Shown here piece by piece: positions 17,662 through 25,291 of a DNA stretch of 53,581 bases. Positions within the stretch are counted from its first letter, which is position 1. Each line of letters begins with the position of its first letter. Both the position numbers and the translations under genes were made by a program. The DNA lies in assembly GCA_038063055.1 (NCBI GenBank), contig JBBTVY010000004.1:1-53581 (forward strand), read 5' to 3'. Source of the DNA: JACQKT01 sp038063055. GTDB lineage: Bacteria > Patescibacteriota > Minisyncoccia > UBA6257 > 2-01-FULL-56-20. The notes under the pieces were generated by a model, which was not told where the DNA came from, did no database searches, and saw nothing but the letters and a program-made list of their open reading frames with translations.

Positions 17662-18108
17662 ATGACTTCCGTAATTATTGAATTTATCATTATCGGTTTC
17701 GCGCTCGTAGGATTGTGTCTTTCGATATACATTTATTGGACTAAACAAAAAGGCGAATCACTCGTCTGCCCAATAGACGGTTCGTGCGATATTGTGGTTC
17801 ATAGCGAGTACAGTGTTTTATTAGGCATTCCGCTCGAAGTATTCGGAATGTTTTATTATGGCGGGGTAGCGTTATTGCGTCTCGCCGCCATTATCGCGTC
17901 TCCGGCGCTTTATGAATCATTCATTCTTGTCGGCGCCGCCGTTTCCGCTGCCGGATTTTTGATGTCGCTTTATTTCACGTGGCTTCAGGTAGCTAAATTA
18001 AAACAATGGTGCGCGTTTTGCACCGCTTCGACGCTTATCACAACGATGATATTTATTTTTTCATTTTTTGGGTTTTGGCAGGTCATTGGTCCGTTTCTGG
18101 GTTTATGA
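17662..18108 (+). CDS. Vitamin K epoxide reductase (VKOR) family protein
   Basis: This 148-aa membrane protein has four hydrophobic helices. It carries the redox site WCAFC near residue 117 in the fourth helix region and a loop Cys pair in VCPIDGSCDIV near 33-40, followed by the family Ser. VKOR homologues reoxidise a periplasmic thioredoxin/DsbA-like partner using quinone, driving disulfide formation. No fused or adjacent thioredoxin domain is present, so the partner is elsewhere. Cys-rich secreted proteins such as the one at 21721 are possible clients (inference). Confidence 0.9.
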   Translation: MTSVIIEFIIIGFALVGLCLSIYIYWTKQKGESLVCPIDGSCDIVVHSEYSVLLGIPLEVFGMFYYGGVALLRLAAIIASPALYESFILVGAAVSAAGFLMSLYFTWLQVAKLKQWCAFCTASTLITTMIFIFSFFGFWQVIGPFLGL

Positions 18109-18133
18109 TTTATTTTTAGGTTAAAACTCGGCT

Positions 18134-21100
18134 ATGAAATACGACTTTAAAAAAATAGAATCAAAGTGGCAGAAGGTTTGGCAAAATGAAGGGGTTTATG
18201 AGCCGAATTTGAAAGAAGATAAGAATTCTACCCTTCGACCCGTTCGACCAGCTCAGGGCAAGCGGGCTCAGGGTAAAAAGGCTTCGCCTTTTTATAACCT
18301 GATGATGTTCCCGTATCCTTCGGCGGAAGGTCTTCATGTCGGGAACGCTTACGCTTTCGTTGGAAGCGACATTTATGGAAGGTTCAGAAGGATGAACTGC
18401 AATGACGTTTTCGAGCCGATAGGCCTCGACGGTTTCGGGATACATTCCGAAAATTATGCACTCAAAATCGGCGTTCATCCGGCTAAGCAGGCAAAAATTT
18501 CGGAAAAAAGATTCTATAAACAACTTGCTTCGCTAGGCAACGGATTTTCCTGGGACGAAAAACTCGAAACATACGACCCGGCTTATTATAAATGGACGCA
18601 GTGGATATTCACGCAGCTTTTTAAAAAGGGATTGGCTTATCGAAAGAAACAGCCGGTCAACTGGTGTCCTTCATGCAAGACAGTTCTTGCCGACGAGCAA
18701 GTGATACAAAAGAGACAAGAGACAAGAGACAAGAGACAAGGAATTACGTTTGGAGTATGCGAAAGATGCGATACAAAAGTAATCAAAAAGGAACTCGAGC
18801 AGTGGTTTTTCAAAATTACGGATTACGCAGAAAAGCTTTTGAAAAATATAGACGGGCTGGACTGGTCGGAGAAAGTGAAAGTCGCCCAACGGAATTGGCT
18901 CGGGAAATCCGAAGGCGCGGAAATTGATTTTGAAATAAAAACCAAAGAAAAGCCGAATTTCGTATTGCTTCACGGGTATAACGGTTCTCCGAAAGGCAAT
19001 TTTCGTCCATGGCTGAAAAAAGAACTTGAGAAAAAAGGATATAAAGTTTCCGTTCCGGCGTTGCCCAATTCCAAAAATCCGAAAGTAGCGGAACAAGTGG
19101 AATATGTTTTGAAACATGCCAAATTCGACAAAAATACCGTTCTTTTGGGCCACAGCTTGGGGGCAATCGTAGCGCTCAAGGTGTTGGAAAAACTAAAGCA
19201 GCCAGTATGGCGTTCAGTGCTTGTTGCCGGTTTCGTTGAGAATAAATTTTTGGACCATGACAGGTTTGACGAGAATACATTTGACTGGAAGTTTAATGCG
19301 AAGCGCATCCGCGCGAATGTAGGCGATTTGCACATTCTTCGCGATACGACAGATGAAGTAGTTCCGCCAGACCAAGCCAAGAAACTCCAGAACCTCTTCG
19401 GAGGAGCCGTCGCTGAATTTGCGGCGCAGGAGCCCCACATGTGCGGGAAACAGGAGCCGGAAGTGCTTCGGAGTTGTGTTGATTCAATTCGTGTTTTCAC
19501 AACCCGTCCGGACACGCTTTTCGGAGCGACTTATATGGTTCTCTCGCCGGAGAATCCGCTGATTCAGAATCTGGAATCAAGAATTCAGAATTTAGTAGAG
19601 GTTAAAAAATATATTAAAAAAGCCAAAGCGAAATCGGAAGAAGAAAAGATCGCAGAGGGACAGGTTAAAACAGGCGTTGAATTGAAAGGAATCAAAGCAA
19701 TCAATCCGGCAAATGGAAAGGAAATTCCAATATGGATCGCAGATTACGTTCTGACCGGCTACGGAACCGGCGCGATTATGGCGGTTCCGGCGCACGACGA
19801 ACGCGACTTTGAATTTGCGAAGAAATATAGATTGCCGATTATCAATGTTATCGAACCGGAAACTGGAAAATCTTTGCCGAACGAAGAATACAGGCGAAGC
19901 ATTGTTGCTATAGTGGAAGACGTAAAAACCGGAAAATTCTTAACACTCAATTGGGGACAAAAACTCGGCGGCACACTTTTCATAGGCGGAGGGATAGAAA
20001 ATGGTGAAGATGAGATTAAAGCCGCAATAAGGGAAATAAAAGAAGAAACCGGATACATAGACGTTAAATTCGTCGCAAAGACGGAGCGCATGCATCATCA
20101 TTATTTCGCTTTTTCCAAAAACGTTGGGCGAAATATAAATGCAGTAGGATTGCATTTTCACCTGTCTGGCGATAAAAAAGAAGACACAAAACTGCAGGAA
20201 TACGAAAAATTTGAAATTGAATGGCTTACAAAAGAGGAAATCCTTCAAAAAGTAGAGGATGAAAACCACATCTTGAGCTTCCGACGCTTGATTCTCGGAG
20301 AAATTTATATTGGTTCCGGGAAAATGGCGAACTCCGGCAAATTCAACGGCCTCGATTCGGAAACCGCCAAATGGGAAATAACAAAATTCGTCGGCGGCAA
20401 AAGAAAAACACAATTCCGCCTGCGCGATTGGTTAATTTCCCGCCAGCGCTATTGGGGAGCTCCGATTCCGATGGTTTACTGCGAGAAATGCGCCGCTTCC
20501 GGAAAAGGCGAACGGAAAGAGATGCCTGGATGGTATTCCGTTCCAGAAAACAAGCTGCCGGTAAAATTGCCGTTCGTAAAAGATTTTCGGCCGAAGGGAA
20601 CGGGCAAATCGCCGCTGGCCACAGTCAAATCGTTTTACGAAACCAAATGCCCGAAGTGCGGAGGCAAAGCGCGGCGTGAAACGGACGTTTCCGACACATT
20701 CCTCGATTCCGCATGGTATTTCCTGCGCTACCCTTCGACTCGCTCTGCTCGCTCAGGGCAAGTCCCGTGGGATAAGGAAATAACAAAAAAATGGTTGCCG
20801 GTGAACATGTACATCGGCGGAGCCGAGCATTCCGTTCTCCATCTCCTTTATTCGAGATTTTTGACTATGTTTTTCAAAGACATTAAACTCACAAATTTTG
20901 ATGAGCCATTCACTAAATTCCGCGCGCACGGGCTTTTGATAAAAGAAGGCGCGAAAATGTCGAAATCGAAAGGCAACGTTGTTAATCCTGACAAATATAT
21001 AAAAAACTTCGGCGCCGACACATTGCGTATGTATCTTATGTTTCTCGCGCCGTTTGAGCAGGGCGGTGATTTCAGGGATGCCGGAATTTTGGGAATCAAG

Positions 21101-21703
21101 AGATTTTTAGAAAGGGTCTGGAAAATGGGAACGCAGGCAACTTTTGCAGAACATCCGGCCAACAACAGAAAGATAAAACAGGCGCTTCACGCAACTATAA
21201 AGAAAGTTACAGAAGACATCGGAGAACTGCGGTACAATACCGCCATTTCGGCGCTGATGATACTTTTAAACGAATTCGAGGCCAACCCCGGTAATGTAAC
21301 AAAAGACGACTTCGAAAATTTTCTGAAGTTACTTGCCCCGTTCGCGCCGCATATCACGGAAGAGCTCTGGTACAGAACGCAGATAAACGCAGATGGTCAC
21401 GCAGATAAACGCAGATACATCAGCGAAAATCTGCGTAGTAATCAGCGAAAATCTGCGTTCAGAAGTATCCACTTGGAGAAATGGCCGGAGTACGACAAGA
21501 ACCTAGCGAAGAGTGAAACTTTTACGCTTGTAATACAGGTAAACGGCAAAGTTCGGGACAGCGTGGAGGCGCCCTCGGGCATCGGGAAAGAGGAAGCCGA
21601 AAAACTTGCCTTAAACAGCGAAAAGGTTAAAAATATCATTAAATCGGGAACCGCAAAGAAAACGATATACGTTCCCGGACGCCTCATAAATTTGGTTGTC
21701 TAA
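18134..21703 (+). CDS. leuS: Leucyl-tRNA synthetase with nested alpha/beta hydrolase and Nudix domains
   Basis: This 1189-aa class I synthetase (usual size 800-860) charges tRNA-Leu. The HIGH box is HVGN (68-71), KMSKS is at 941-945, and the editing domain shows TTRPDTLFG and GYGTGAIMAVPAHDERDF. Two insertions interrupt the editing (CP1) domain. Residues ~273-450 are an RBBP9-like serine hydrolase (LLHGYNGSP; GHSLGA with Ser341; Asp in DEVVP; His in EPHM). Residues ~580-722 are a Nudix domain with a complete box at 619-641 (GGIENGE...REIKEETGY). Repeat-derived loops add more: ~32-50, ~193-205, ~866-880 and ~1082-1112. The flanking synthetase blocks resume exactly, so these look like true nested domains in one open frame. 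Confidence 0.95.
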   Translation: MKYDFKKIESKWQKVWQNEGVYEPNLKEDKNSTLRPVRPAQGKRAQGKKASPFYNLMMFPYPSAEGLHVGNAYAFVGSDIYGRFRRMNCNDVFEPIGLDGFGIHSENYALKIGVHPAKQAKISEKRFYKQLASLGNGFSWDEKLETYDPAYYKWTQWIFTQLFKKGLAYRKKQPVNWCPSCKTVLADEQVIQKRQETRDKRQGITFGVCERCDTKVIKKELEQWFFKITDYAEKLLKNIDGLDWSEKVKVAQRNWLGKSEGAEIDFEIKTKEKPNFVLLHGYNGSPKGNFRPWLKKELEKKGYKVSVPALPNSKNPKVAEQVEYVLKHAKFDKNTVLLGHSLGAIVALKVLEKLKQPVWRSVLVAGFVENKFLDHDRFDENTFDWKFNAKRIRANVGDLHILRDTTDEVVPPDQAKKLQNLFGGAVAEFAAQEPHMCGKQEPEVLRSCVDSIRVFTTRPDTLFGATYMVLSPENPLIQNLESRIQNLVEVKKYIKKAKAKSEEEKIAEGQVKTGVELKGIKAINPANGKEIPIWIADYVLTGYGTGAIMAVPAHDERDFEFAKKYRLPIINVIEPETGKSLPNEEYRRSIVAIVEDVKTGKFLTLNWGQKLGGTLFIGGGIENGEDEIKAAIREIKEETGYIDVKFVAKTERMHHHYFAFSKNVGRNINAVGLHFHLSGDKKEDTKLQEYEKFEIEWLTKEEILQKVEDENHILSFRRLILGEIYIGSGKMANSGKFNGLDSETAKWEITKFVGGKRKTQFRLRDWLISRQRYWGAPIPMVYCEKCAASGKGERKEMPGWYSVPENKLPVKLPFVKDFRPKGTGKSPLATVKSFYETKCPKCGGKARRETDVSDTFLDSAWYFLRYPSTRSARSGQVPWDKEITKKWLPVNMYIGGAEHSVLHLLYSRFLTMFFKDIKLTNFDEPFTKFRAHGLLIKEGAKMSKSKGNVVNPDKYIKNFGADTLRMYLMFLAPFEQGGDFRDAGILGIKRFLERVWKMGTQATFAEHPANNRKIKQALHATIKKVTEDIGELRYNTAISALMILLNEFEANPGNVTKDDFENFLKLLAPFAPHITEELWYRTQINADGHADKRRYISENLRSNQRKSAFRSIHLEKWPEYDKNLAKSETFTLVIQVNGKVRDSVEAPSGIGKEEAEKLALNSEKVKNIIKSGTAKKTIYVPGRLINLVV
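18231..18275 (+). repeat. In-frame CCCTTCGAC...GCTCAGGG repeat in leuS
   Basis: CCCTTCGACCCGTTCGACC, GCTCAGGGCAAGC and GGCTCAGGG form this copy. It encodes a Pro/Gln/Lys-rich stretch just before the HIGH box. Confidence 0.75.
20731..20762 (+). repeat. In-frame CCCTTCGAC...GCTCAGGG repeat in leuS (second copy)
   Basis: CCCTTCGACTCGCTCTG then GCTCGCTCAGGGCA, encoding PSTRSARSGQ in the catalytic half between WYFLRY and PWDKEI. Confidence 0.7.
21376..21465 (+). repeat. ACGCAGATAAACGCAGAT-type tandem/inverted repeat in leuS
   Basis: Three direct ACGCAGAT-like units are followed by two inverted units (AGCGAAAATCTGCGT). All are read in frame as a ~30-residue insertion in the C-terminal anticodon-binding domain. 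A related copy lies in valS at 51310-51398. Confidence 0.75.
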
Positions 21704-21720
21704 TTGGATAAATAACAAAC

Positions 21721-22638
21721 ATGCAACATATCGGTTTCATAGTTTTTGTCGTACTTGCTTCTGTCCTTATAACCTATTCCATTTACTTGTACGGCAACCC
21801 CAATATTTTTACATTGGGTTTCGGCGTCCGCCAGGGAAACGTTCAAACTTCGACGACGAGGGTTATTACAAGACAGTATTCAAGTTCAACTGTTTCAAAG
21901 CAGCAATCCGGGCAACAAGCGGCTCCTTCGCCGTCTTATTGCGGCCAGCTCAACATAAATCTTTCGCAAATACCAGCCGGTTTTTTACTGAGAGAAATAT
22001 CTCCTTGTTTTGGGAAAATAGGAATCTCGGCTTCCCCCGGCTATCCTGGGTCTTACAGCCAAATAACCCTTTACAGCTATCTTCCTTCTTCGGCCGGCAC
22101 GCTCAACATAACCGGATGGCTTATGAAGGGGAACCGCGGCAGCCAGTATGTTCCGCAGGCGGTTAACGTTTATGACCCGTCCGGACTGTCTTCGCAGAGC
22201 GACATATATGTTAAAAACGGCGATACCGTGAAAATTTATTCGAACCAGAGCGCGATAGGGGTCAATCTGCGCCTGAATAAATGCATCGGCTATCTCGCGA
22301 ACGCCAACAAATTCAACCCGCCGCTTTACATGAATTGTCCATACGTAAACCGCTCCGACATAATCAATTTCAGCGGCCAGTGCCAGAATTACGTACTTTC
22401 TTTGGCTTCCTGCCAGATGCCGGCTCCCAACCCGCCGATTCCGCAGACGGACTACTCCTGTCGGGCTTACTTGGACAACCTGAACTACGGAGGGTGTTTT
22501 GCGAACCACAGAAACGATAACGACTTTTTGAGCAATCAGTGGGTTGCCTGGAGCGGTAGCCAGTTTCTCGATTTCCAGCATGACCGCCTTCTTCTTTTTG
22601 ACAGAAGCGGCCTGCTGGTGGCGGAATACACTTATTGA
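21721..22638 (+). CDS. Membrane-anchored lamin-tail-domain-like protein
   Basis: This 305-aa protein has an N-terminal anchor (residues 5-25) and a Ser/Thr/Gln-rich linker. An Ig-like beta domain follows at about 105-200 (ITLYSYLPSSAGTLNITGWLM ... GDTVKIYSNQSAIGVNLRLNKCIGYL), then a Cys-rich tail with QNYVLSLASC and NYGGCFANHRNDNDFLSNQW. I recall this layout as a lamin-tail-like family widespread in parcubacteria, function unknown. The even Cys count outside the membrane fits disulfide formation by the VKOR product at 17662. It is followed by an anchored FKBP that could help fold it (inference). Confidence 0.75.
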   Translation: MQHIGFIVFVVLASVLITYSIYLYGNPNIFTLGFGVRQGNVQTSTTRVITRQYSSSTVSKQQSGQQAAPSPSYCGQLNINLSQIPAGFLLREISPCFGKIGISASPGYPGSYSQITLYSYLPSSAGTLNITGWLMKGNRGSQYVPQAVNVYDPSGLSSQSDIYVKNGDTVKIYSNQSAIGVNLRLNKCIGYLANANKFNPPLYMNCPYVNRSDIINFSGQCQNYVLSLASCQMPAPNPPIPQTDYSCRAYLDNLNYGGCFANHRNDNDFLSNQWVAWSGSQFLDFQHDRLLLFDRSGLLVAEYTY

Positions 22639-22650
22639 TTTATATAATTT

Positions 22651-23139
22651 ATGGGAAAATCTCAAATTTTATCGATTATAGGTTTCATCGTTATCGCCCT
22701 GTCGCTTTTGTGGGCCGGTTCCCGATATAGCGGAAAGATTTCCAGCGATTCGCTGGAAACACAGAAAAAACTCGCCGATGAAGCCGCGCAAGCGGAATCA
22801 AAAATAATGGAAAACCTTAAAATAACCGACATCATAAAAGGAAACGGAGCAGAAGCGAAGAGCGGCGACGTGGTCACCGTCAATTATGTCGGCGCCCTGG
22901 ATAACGGCAAAAAATTCGACAGTTCCTATGACAGAAATGAGCCACTTAGTTTCACGCTTGGCTCAGGCGAAGTGATAAGGGGCTGGGATTTGGGCGTTGT
23001 CGGAATGAAAGTTGGCGGCAAAAGAGAACTTTCCATTCCGCCGGAGCTTGGCTACGGCGCGAACGGAGCGCCGCCGGTAATCCCACCGAACTCCACGCTA
23101 CATTTTACGGTAGAGCTTTTGAAAATCGGTTCCAATTGA
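22651..23139 (+). CDS. Membrane-anchored FKBP-type peptidyl-prolyl isomerase
   Basis: This 162-aa protein has a signal anchor at residues 6-24, a short linker helix, and an FKBP domain at about 65-160. VTVNYVGALDNGKKFDSSYDR, FTLGSGEVIRGWDLGVVGMKVGGKR and YGANGAPPVIPPNSTLHFTVELL carry the drug/proline-pocket residues. It catalyses cis/trans isomerisation of proline peptide bonds on the outer face of the membrane. It lies 12 nt after the lamin-tail-like gene, suggesting shared transcription. Confidence 0.93.
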   Translation: MGKSQILSIIGFIVIALSLLWAGSRYSGKISSDSLETQKKLADEAAQAESKIMENLKITDIIKGNGAEAKSGDVVTVNYVGALDNGKKFDSSYDRNEPLSFTLGSGEVIRGWDLGVVGMKVGGKRELSIPPELGYGANGAPPVIPPNSTLHFTVELLKIGSN

Positions 23140-23169
23140 ACCGGCGGCTTAAATTATTGATTAAAGTGG

Positions 23170-23175
23170 TACAAT
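23170..23175 (+). promoter_or_regulatory. -10 box of the SDR gene
   Basis: TACAAT ends 6 nt before the ATG at 23182, giving a leaderless prediction. No convincing -35 is visible. Confidence 0.5.
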
Positions 23176-23181
23176 AGCCAT

Positions 23182-23943
23182 ATGTTCAACTTATCGGGAA
23201 AAGTTGCTTTGGTTACCGGCGCAAGAAGGGGAATGGGAAAGGCGCACGCGCTGGCTCTTTCTGGACAGGGCGCGGCGGTTGCCGTCACAGACATAAATCT
23301 GGAAGAGTGCCAGTCGGTGGTAAATGAAATAACAACAAAGGGCGGGCAAGCTACGGCTTTCAAGCTGGATGTTTCAAATAAGACGGAAGTCAATTCCGTT
23401 TTCGATGAAGTTATTAAGCATTTTGGACGATTGGATATTTTGGTCAACAACGCGGGCATCTTCGAACCGAAACCGGCGCTTGATTTGTCGGAAAGCGAAT
23501 GGGAAAAAACTATTAACATAAATCTCAAAGGCCAATTCCTGTGCGCCCAGCGCGCCGCCAGGGAAATGGCGAAAAACAAGTGGGGGAGAATCATAAATAT
23601 CGCTTCCATAGCTTCCGGCGGCGTCGGAGTCGGTATTCCGGGCGGCGTGCATTACACCGCCTCCAAAGGCGGCATTATCGGCATGACCGAAACGCTTGCC
23701 ATAGAATTGGCGCCGCTTGGCATTAATGTAAACGTCATTGGTCCCGGGGCGATTGACACGCCTATGGTAAATGCGGCGCAGATACCGAAAGAAGAAATGG
23801 ATGTTTTTCTCAACCGCATCGTTCTTAAAAGAATGGGCAGACCCGAAGAAGTTTCCGCCGCCGTGGTTTTTTTGGCTTCCGACGAGGCGAGCTATACCAC
23901 CGGCGCGACTTTTTACATAGACGGCGGCTGGCTCTCCGATTAG
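23182..23943 (+). CDS. Short-chain dehydrogenase/reductase (FabG-like)
   Basis: This 253-aa NAD(P)-dependent oxidoreductase has TGARRGMGKAHA (cofactor loop), DILVNNAGIFEPK, catalytic Ser in NIASIASGG, YTASKGG (Tyr and Lys) and the C-terminal IDGGWLSD. The acidic residue after the second strand (VTDINLEE) suggests NAD(H) rather than NADP(H). Substrate is not predictable: FabG-like 3-oxoacyl reductase, sugar dehydrogenase and 2,3-butanediol dehydrogenase are all possible. It appears monocistronic with its own -10 box. Confidence 0.93.
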   Translation: MFNLSGKVALVTGARRGMGKAHALALSGQGAAVAVTDINLEECQSVVNEITTKGGQATAFKLDVSNKTEVNSVFDEVIKHFGRLDILVNNAGIFEPKPALDLSESEWEKTININLKGQFLCAQRAAREMAKNKWGRIINIASIASGGVGVGIPGGVHYTASKGGIIGMTETLAIELAPLGINVNVIGPGAIDTPMVNAAQIPKEEMDVFLNRIVLKRMGRPEEVSAAVVFLASDEASYTTGATFYIDGGWLSD

Positions 23944-23949
23944 AAAAAT

Positions 23950-23958
23950 TGTTATAAT
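23950..23958 (+). promoter_or_regulatory. Extended -10 promoter of the 150-aa membrane protein
   Basis: TGTTATAAT is an extended -10. It ends 6 nt before the ATG at 23965, predicting a leaderless transcript. Confidence 0.6.
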
Positions 23959-23964
23959 TAAAAC

Positions 23965-24417
23965 ATGAACGATTTTGACGGCGACATCTCTGATTCGGAA
24001 CAAGAAAACAGGCACGGAAAAAGGGCCACGCATCCCCAACACTATTACGGCGACAACGTTAGAAAACTTTTTGTTGCCGGCGCGCTGATAATGCTTGTCA
24101 CTTTGCCGTTTTTCAAGGATTTTATCAGCGTCCCGGTTTCCTATTACATTATGGCGATGATTTTTTTGGGCCTTGTGGCCGGGTTTACCAATCCGAGGCA
24201 CCGCTGGGTGGTAATATTTAACGTAGCCATTTCGATTTATGCCATATTCTTTTTCGAGTCCGAGGCCATTTCCGCATTCGACTTTTATCAGAGAGAAATA
24301 TGGTATTTCTGGACAAACCAGCTTCTGGCGTTTATTTTCCTGATGTCTCTTTACTATGCCGCAAAGACGGAACGCGGCGCCTGGTTCAGGCACAGAAGGC
24401 ACGAAAATAATGAATAA
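23965..24417 (+). CDS. Four-helix membrane protein of unknown function
   Basis: This 150-aa protein has a charged, His-rich N-terminal tail (about 32 residues), four hydrophobic helices at about 37-52, 58-72, 78-95 and 112-130, and a basic His-rich end. I do not recognise a named family. It has its own extended -10 promoter and a good terminator, so it is a single-gene unit upstream of the cobalamin riboswitch operon. Confidence 0.7.
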   Translation: MNDFDGDISDSEQENRHGKRATHPQHYYGDNVRKLFVAGALIMLVTLPFFKDFISVPVSYYIMAMIFLGLVAGFTNPRHRWVVIFNVAISIYAIFFFESEAISAFDFYQREIWYFWTNQLLAFIFLMSLYYAAKTERGAWFRHRRHENNE

Positions 24418-24425
24418 CTAAAAAC

Positions 24426-24446
24426 CCCGCCGTTGCGGGTTTTTTT
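24426..24446 (+). terminator. Intrinsic terminator before the B12 operon
   Basis: CCCGC, loop CGTT, GCGGG, then TTTTTTT. It insulates the downstream riboswitch transcript. Confidence 0.85.
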
Positions 24447-24473
24447 AAAAATTTTTATCCACAACCGCCATTA

Positions 24474-24501
24474 TTGACACGAGTTTATCCGGCTATATAC
24501 T
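24474..24501 (+). promoter_or_regulatory. Promoter of the cobalamin riboswitch operon
   Basis: TTGACA (24474-24479), 16-nt spacer, TATACT (24496-24501). The predicted start falls a few bases before the aptamer P1 strand at 24511. Confidence 0.8.
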
Positions 24502-24510
24502 GGTCTTGCT

Positions 24511-24643
24511 GTTATTTGTCGGGCGAAAGCCCGAGTCAACCGTAGACAGGAAGTGAGGTTTGATTCCTCCACTATGCCGTAGCGGTAATGTCCCGATCCT
24601 GAGTTTATCGAAGGAGAGGGAACAAGTCCGATCGTCAAATAAC
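24511..24643 (+). promoter_or_regulatory. Cobalamin riboswitch aptamer
   Basis: P1 is GTTATTTG (24511-24518) with CAAATAAC (24636-24643), a perfect 8-bp match. Inside are a GGGCGAAAGCCC hairpin and the conserved core GGAAGTGAGG, GATTCCTCCACTATGCC and AGCGGTAATG (24549-24590), which aligns with the class consensus GGAA..GGTG..A.TCC...AC.G.CC.GC..C.GTAA. The 3' core AAGTCCGAT (24624-24632) follows. The peripheral arm 24591-24620 (TCCC/GGGA, TCCT/AGGA) is capped by a copy of the genome's CCTGAG...TCGAAGG repeat. It senses adenosyl- or another cobalamin and should repress the genes after it when bound. Confidence 0.87.
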
Positions 24644-24659
24644 ATAAAATTCCCGAGCA

Positions 24660-24728
24660 GGAAGTAGGCCGTTTCGGCTTATTGGATATCGATGATATTT
24701 CACTTCCGCTCGGCGCGGAAGTTTTTTA
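24660..24728 (+). terminator. Riboswitch expression platform: terminator with competing antiterminator strand
   Basis: CTTCCGC (24703-24709), loop TCGGC, GCGGAAG (24715-24721) and a T-rich tract make an intrinsic terminator right before the first gene (ATG at 24734). GGAAGT at 24660-24665, just after the aptamer, can pair with ACTTCC at 24702-24707, which would open the terminator. This is the geometry of a transcriptional OFF switch; the pairing exchange is inferred, not shown. Confidence 0.75.
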
Positions 24729-24733
24729 TTTTT

Positions 24734-25282
24734 ATGAGCAAAAAAATATCTGTAATTTTAATTTCCGCTTGCGCCGTTTTCGGCATTTTATTCGTTCTAA
24801 TCGGGGACAAAGCGTTTTTGAACCGGACTTCTCCGACAGAATCAACGCAAAATAAAACAGACGATATTGTCGAGAATTCACCGCAAATTGATTTGCCGGA
24901 AAAGCTGAAGGTTCAATCGCCGGCAAAATCGGCTCCGGATAATACAGTCATTCAGCCTGACAATAGTTCTGCCGTGAGCTCATCCGATGACCAAAAAATA
25001 AAAGTTTCATTTACGGCGGGGGAATTTTCGCGTTCTTTTGATATTCCCGCTGATTCAACGGCGTACGACCTAATGACGGAGCTTGCTTCAACCACAGATT
25101 TCGCTTTTAAAAGCCGATATTATTCGGGGCTCGGATATTTCGTTCAGGAAATAAATGGTCGGCCCAACGCCGGCGGCGCCTATTGGACTCTCTACGTCAA
25201 CGGCAAATATTCGAATGTCGGCGCGTCGCAATACAAGCTTCAGCCGGGGGACGCGGTCGAATGGAGGTATGAAAAACAATGA
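24734..25282 (+). CDS. Membrane-anchored DUF4430 (transcobalamin-like) protein
   Basis: This 182-aa protein has a signal anchor (residues 5-23), a Ser/Pro-rich linker to about 85, and one DUF4430 domain at 88-182 (STAYDLMTELAST, YFVQEINGRP, GGAYWTLYVNGKYSNVGASQYKLQPGD). DUF4430 is the fold of the C-terminal beta domain of animal transcobalamin and intrinsic factor. An in-frame ATG at 24692 lies inside the terminator hairpin, so I chose 24734. Control by the cobalamin riboswitch supports a role in binding or handing over cobalamin at the cell surface. Confidence 0.87.
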   Translation: MSKKISVILISACAVFGILFVLIGDKAFLNRTSPTESTQNKTDDIVENSPQIDLPEKLKVQSPAKSAPDNTVIQPDNSSAVSSSDDQKIKVSFTAGEFSRSFDIPADSTAYDLMTELASTTDFAFKSRYYSGLGYFVQEINGRPNAGGAYWTLYVNGKYSNVGASQYKLQPGDAVEWRYEKQ

Positions 25283-25291
25283 AAATTTAAG

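Noticed and set aside
24692..24733. Upstream in-frame ATG for the first DUF4430 gene
   Set aside because: It lies inside the riboswitch terminator hairpin and adds a non-signal-like sequence; the ATG at 24734 begins a typical signal anchor.
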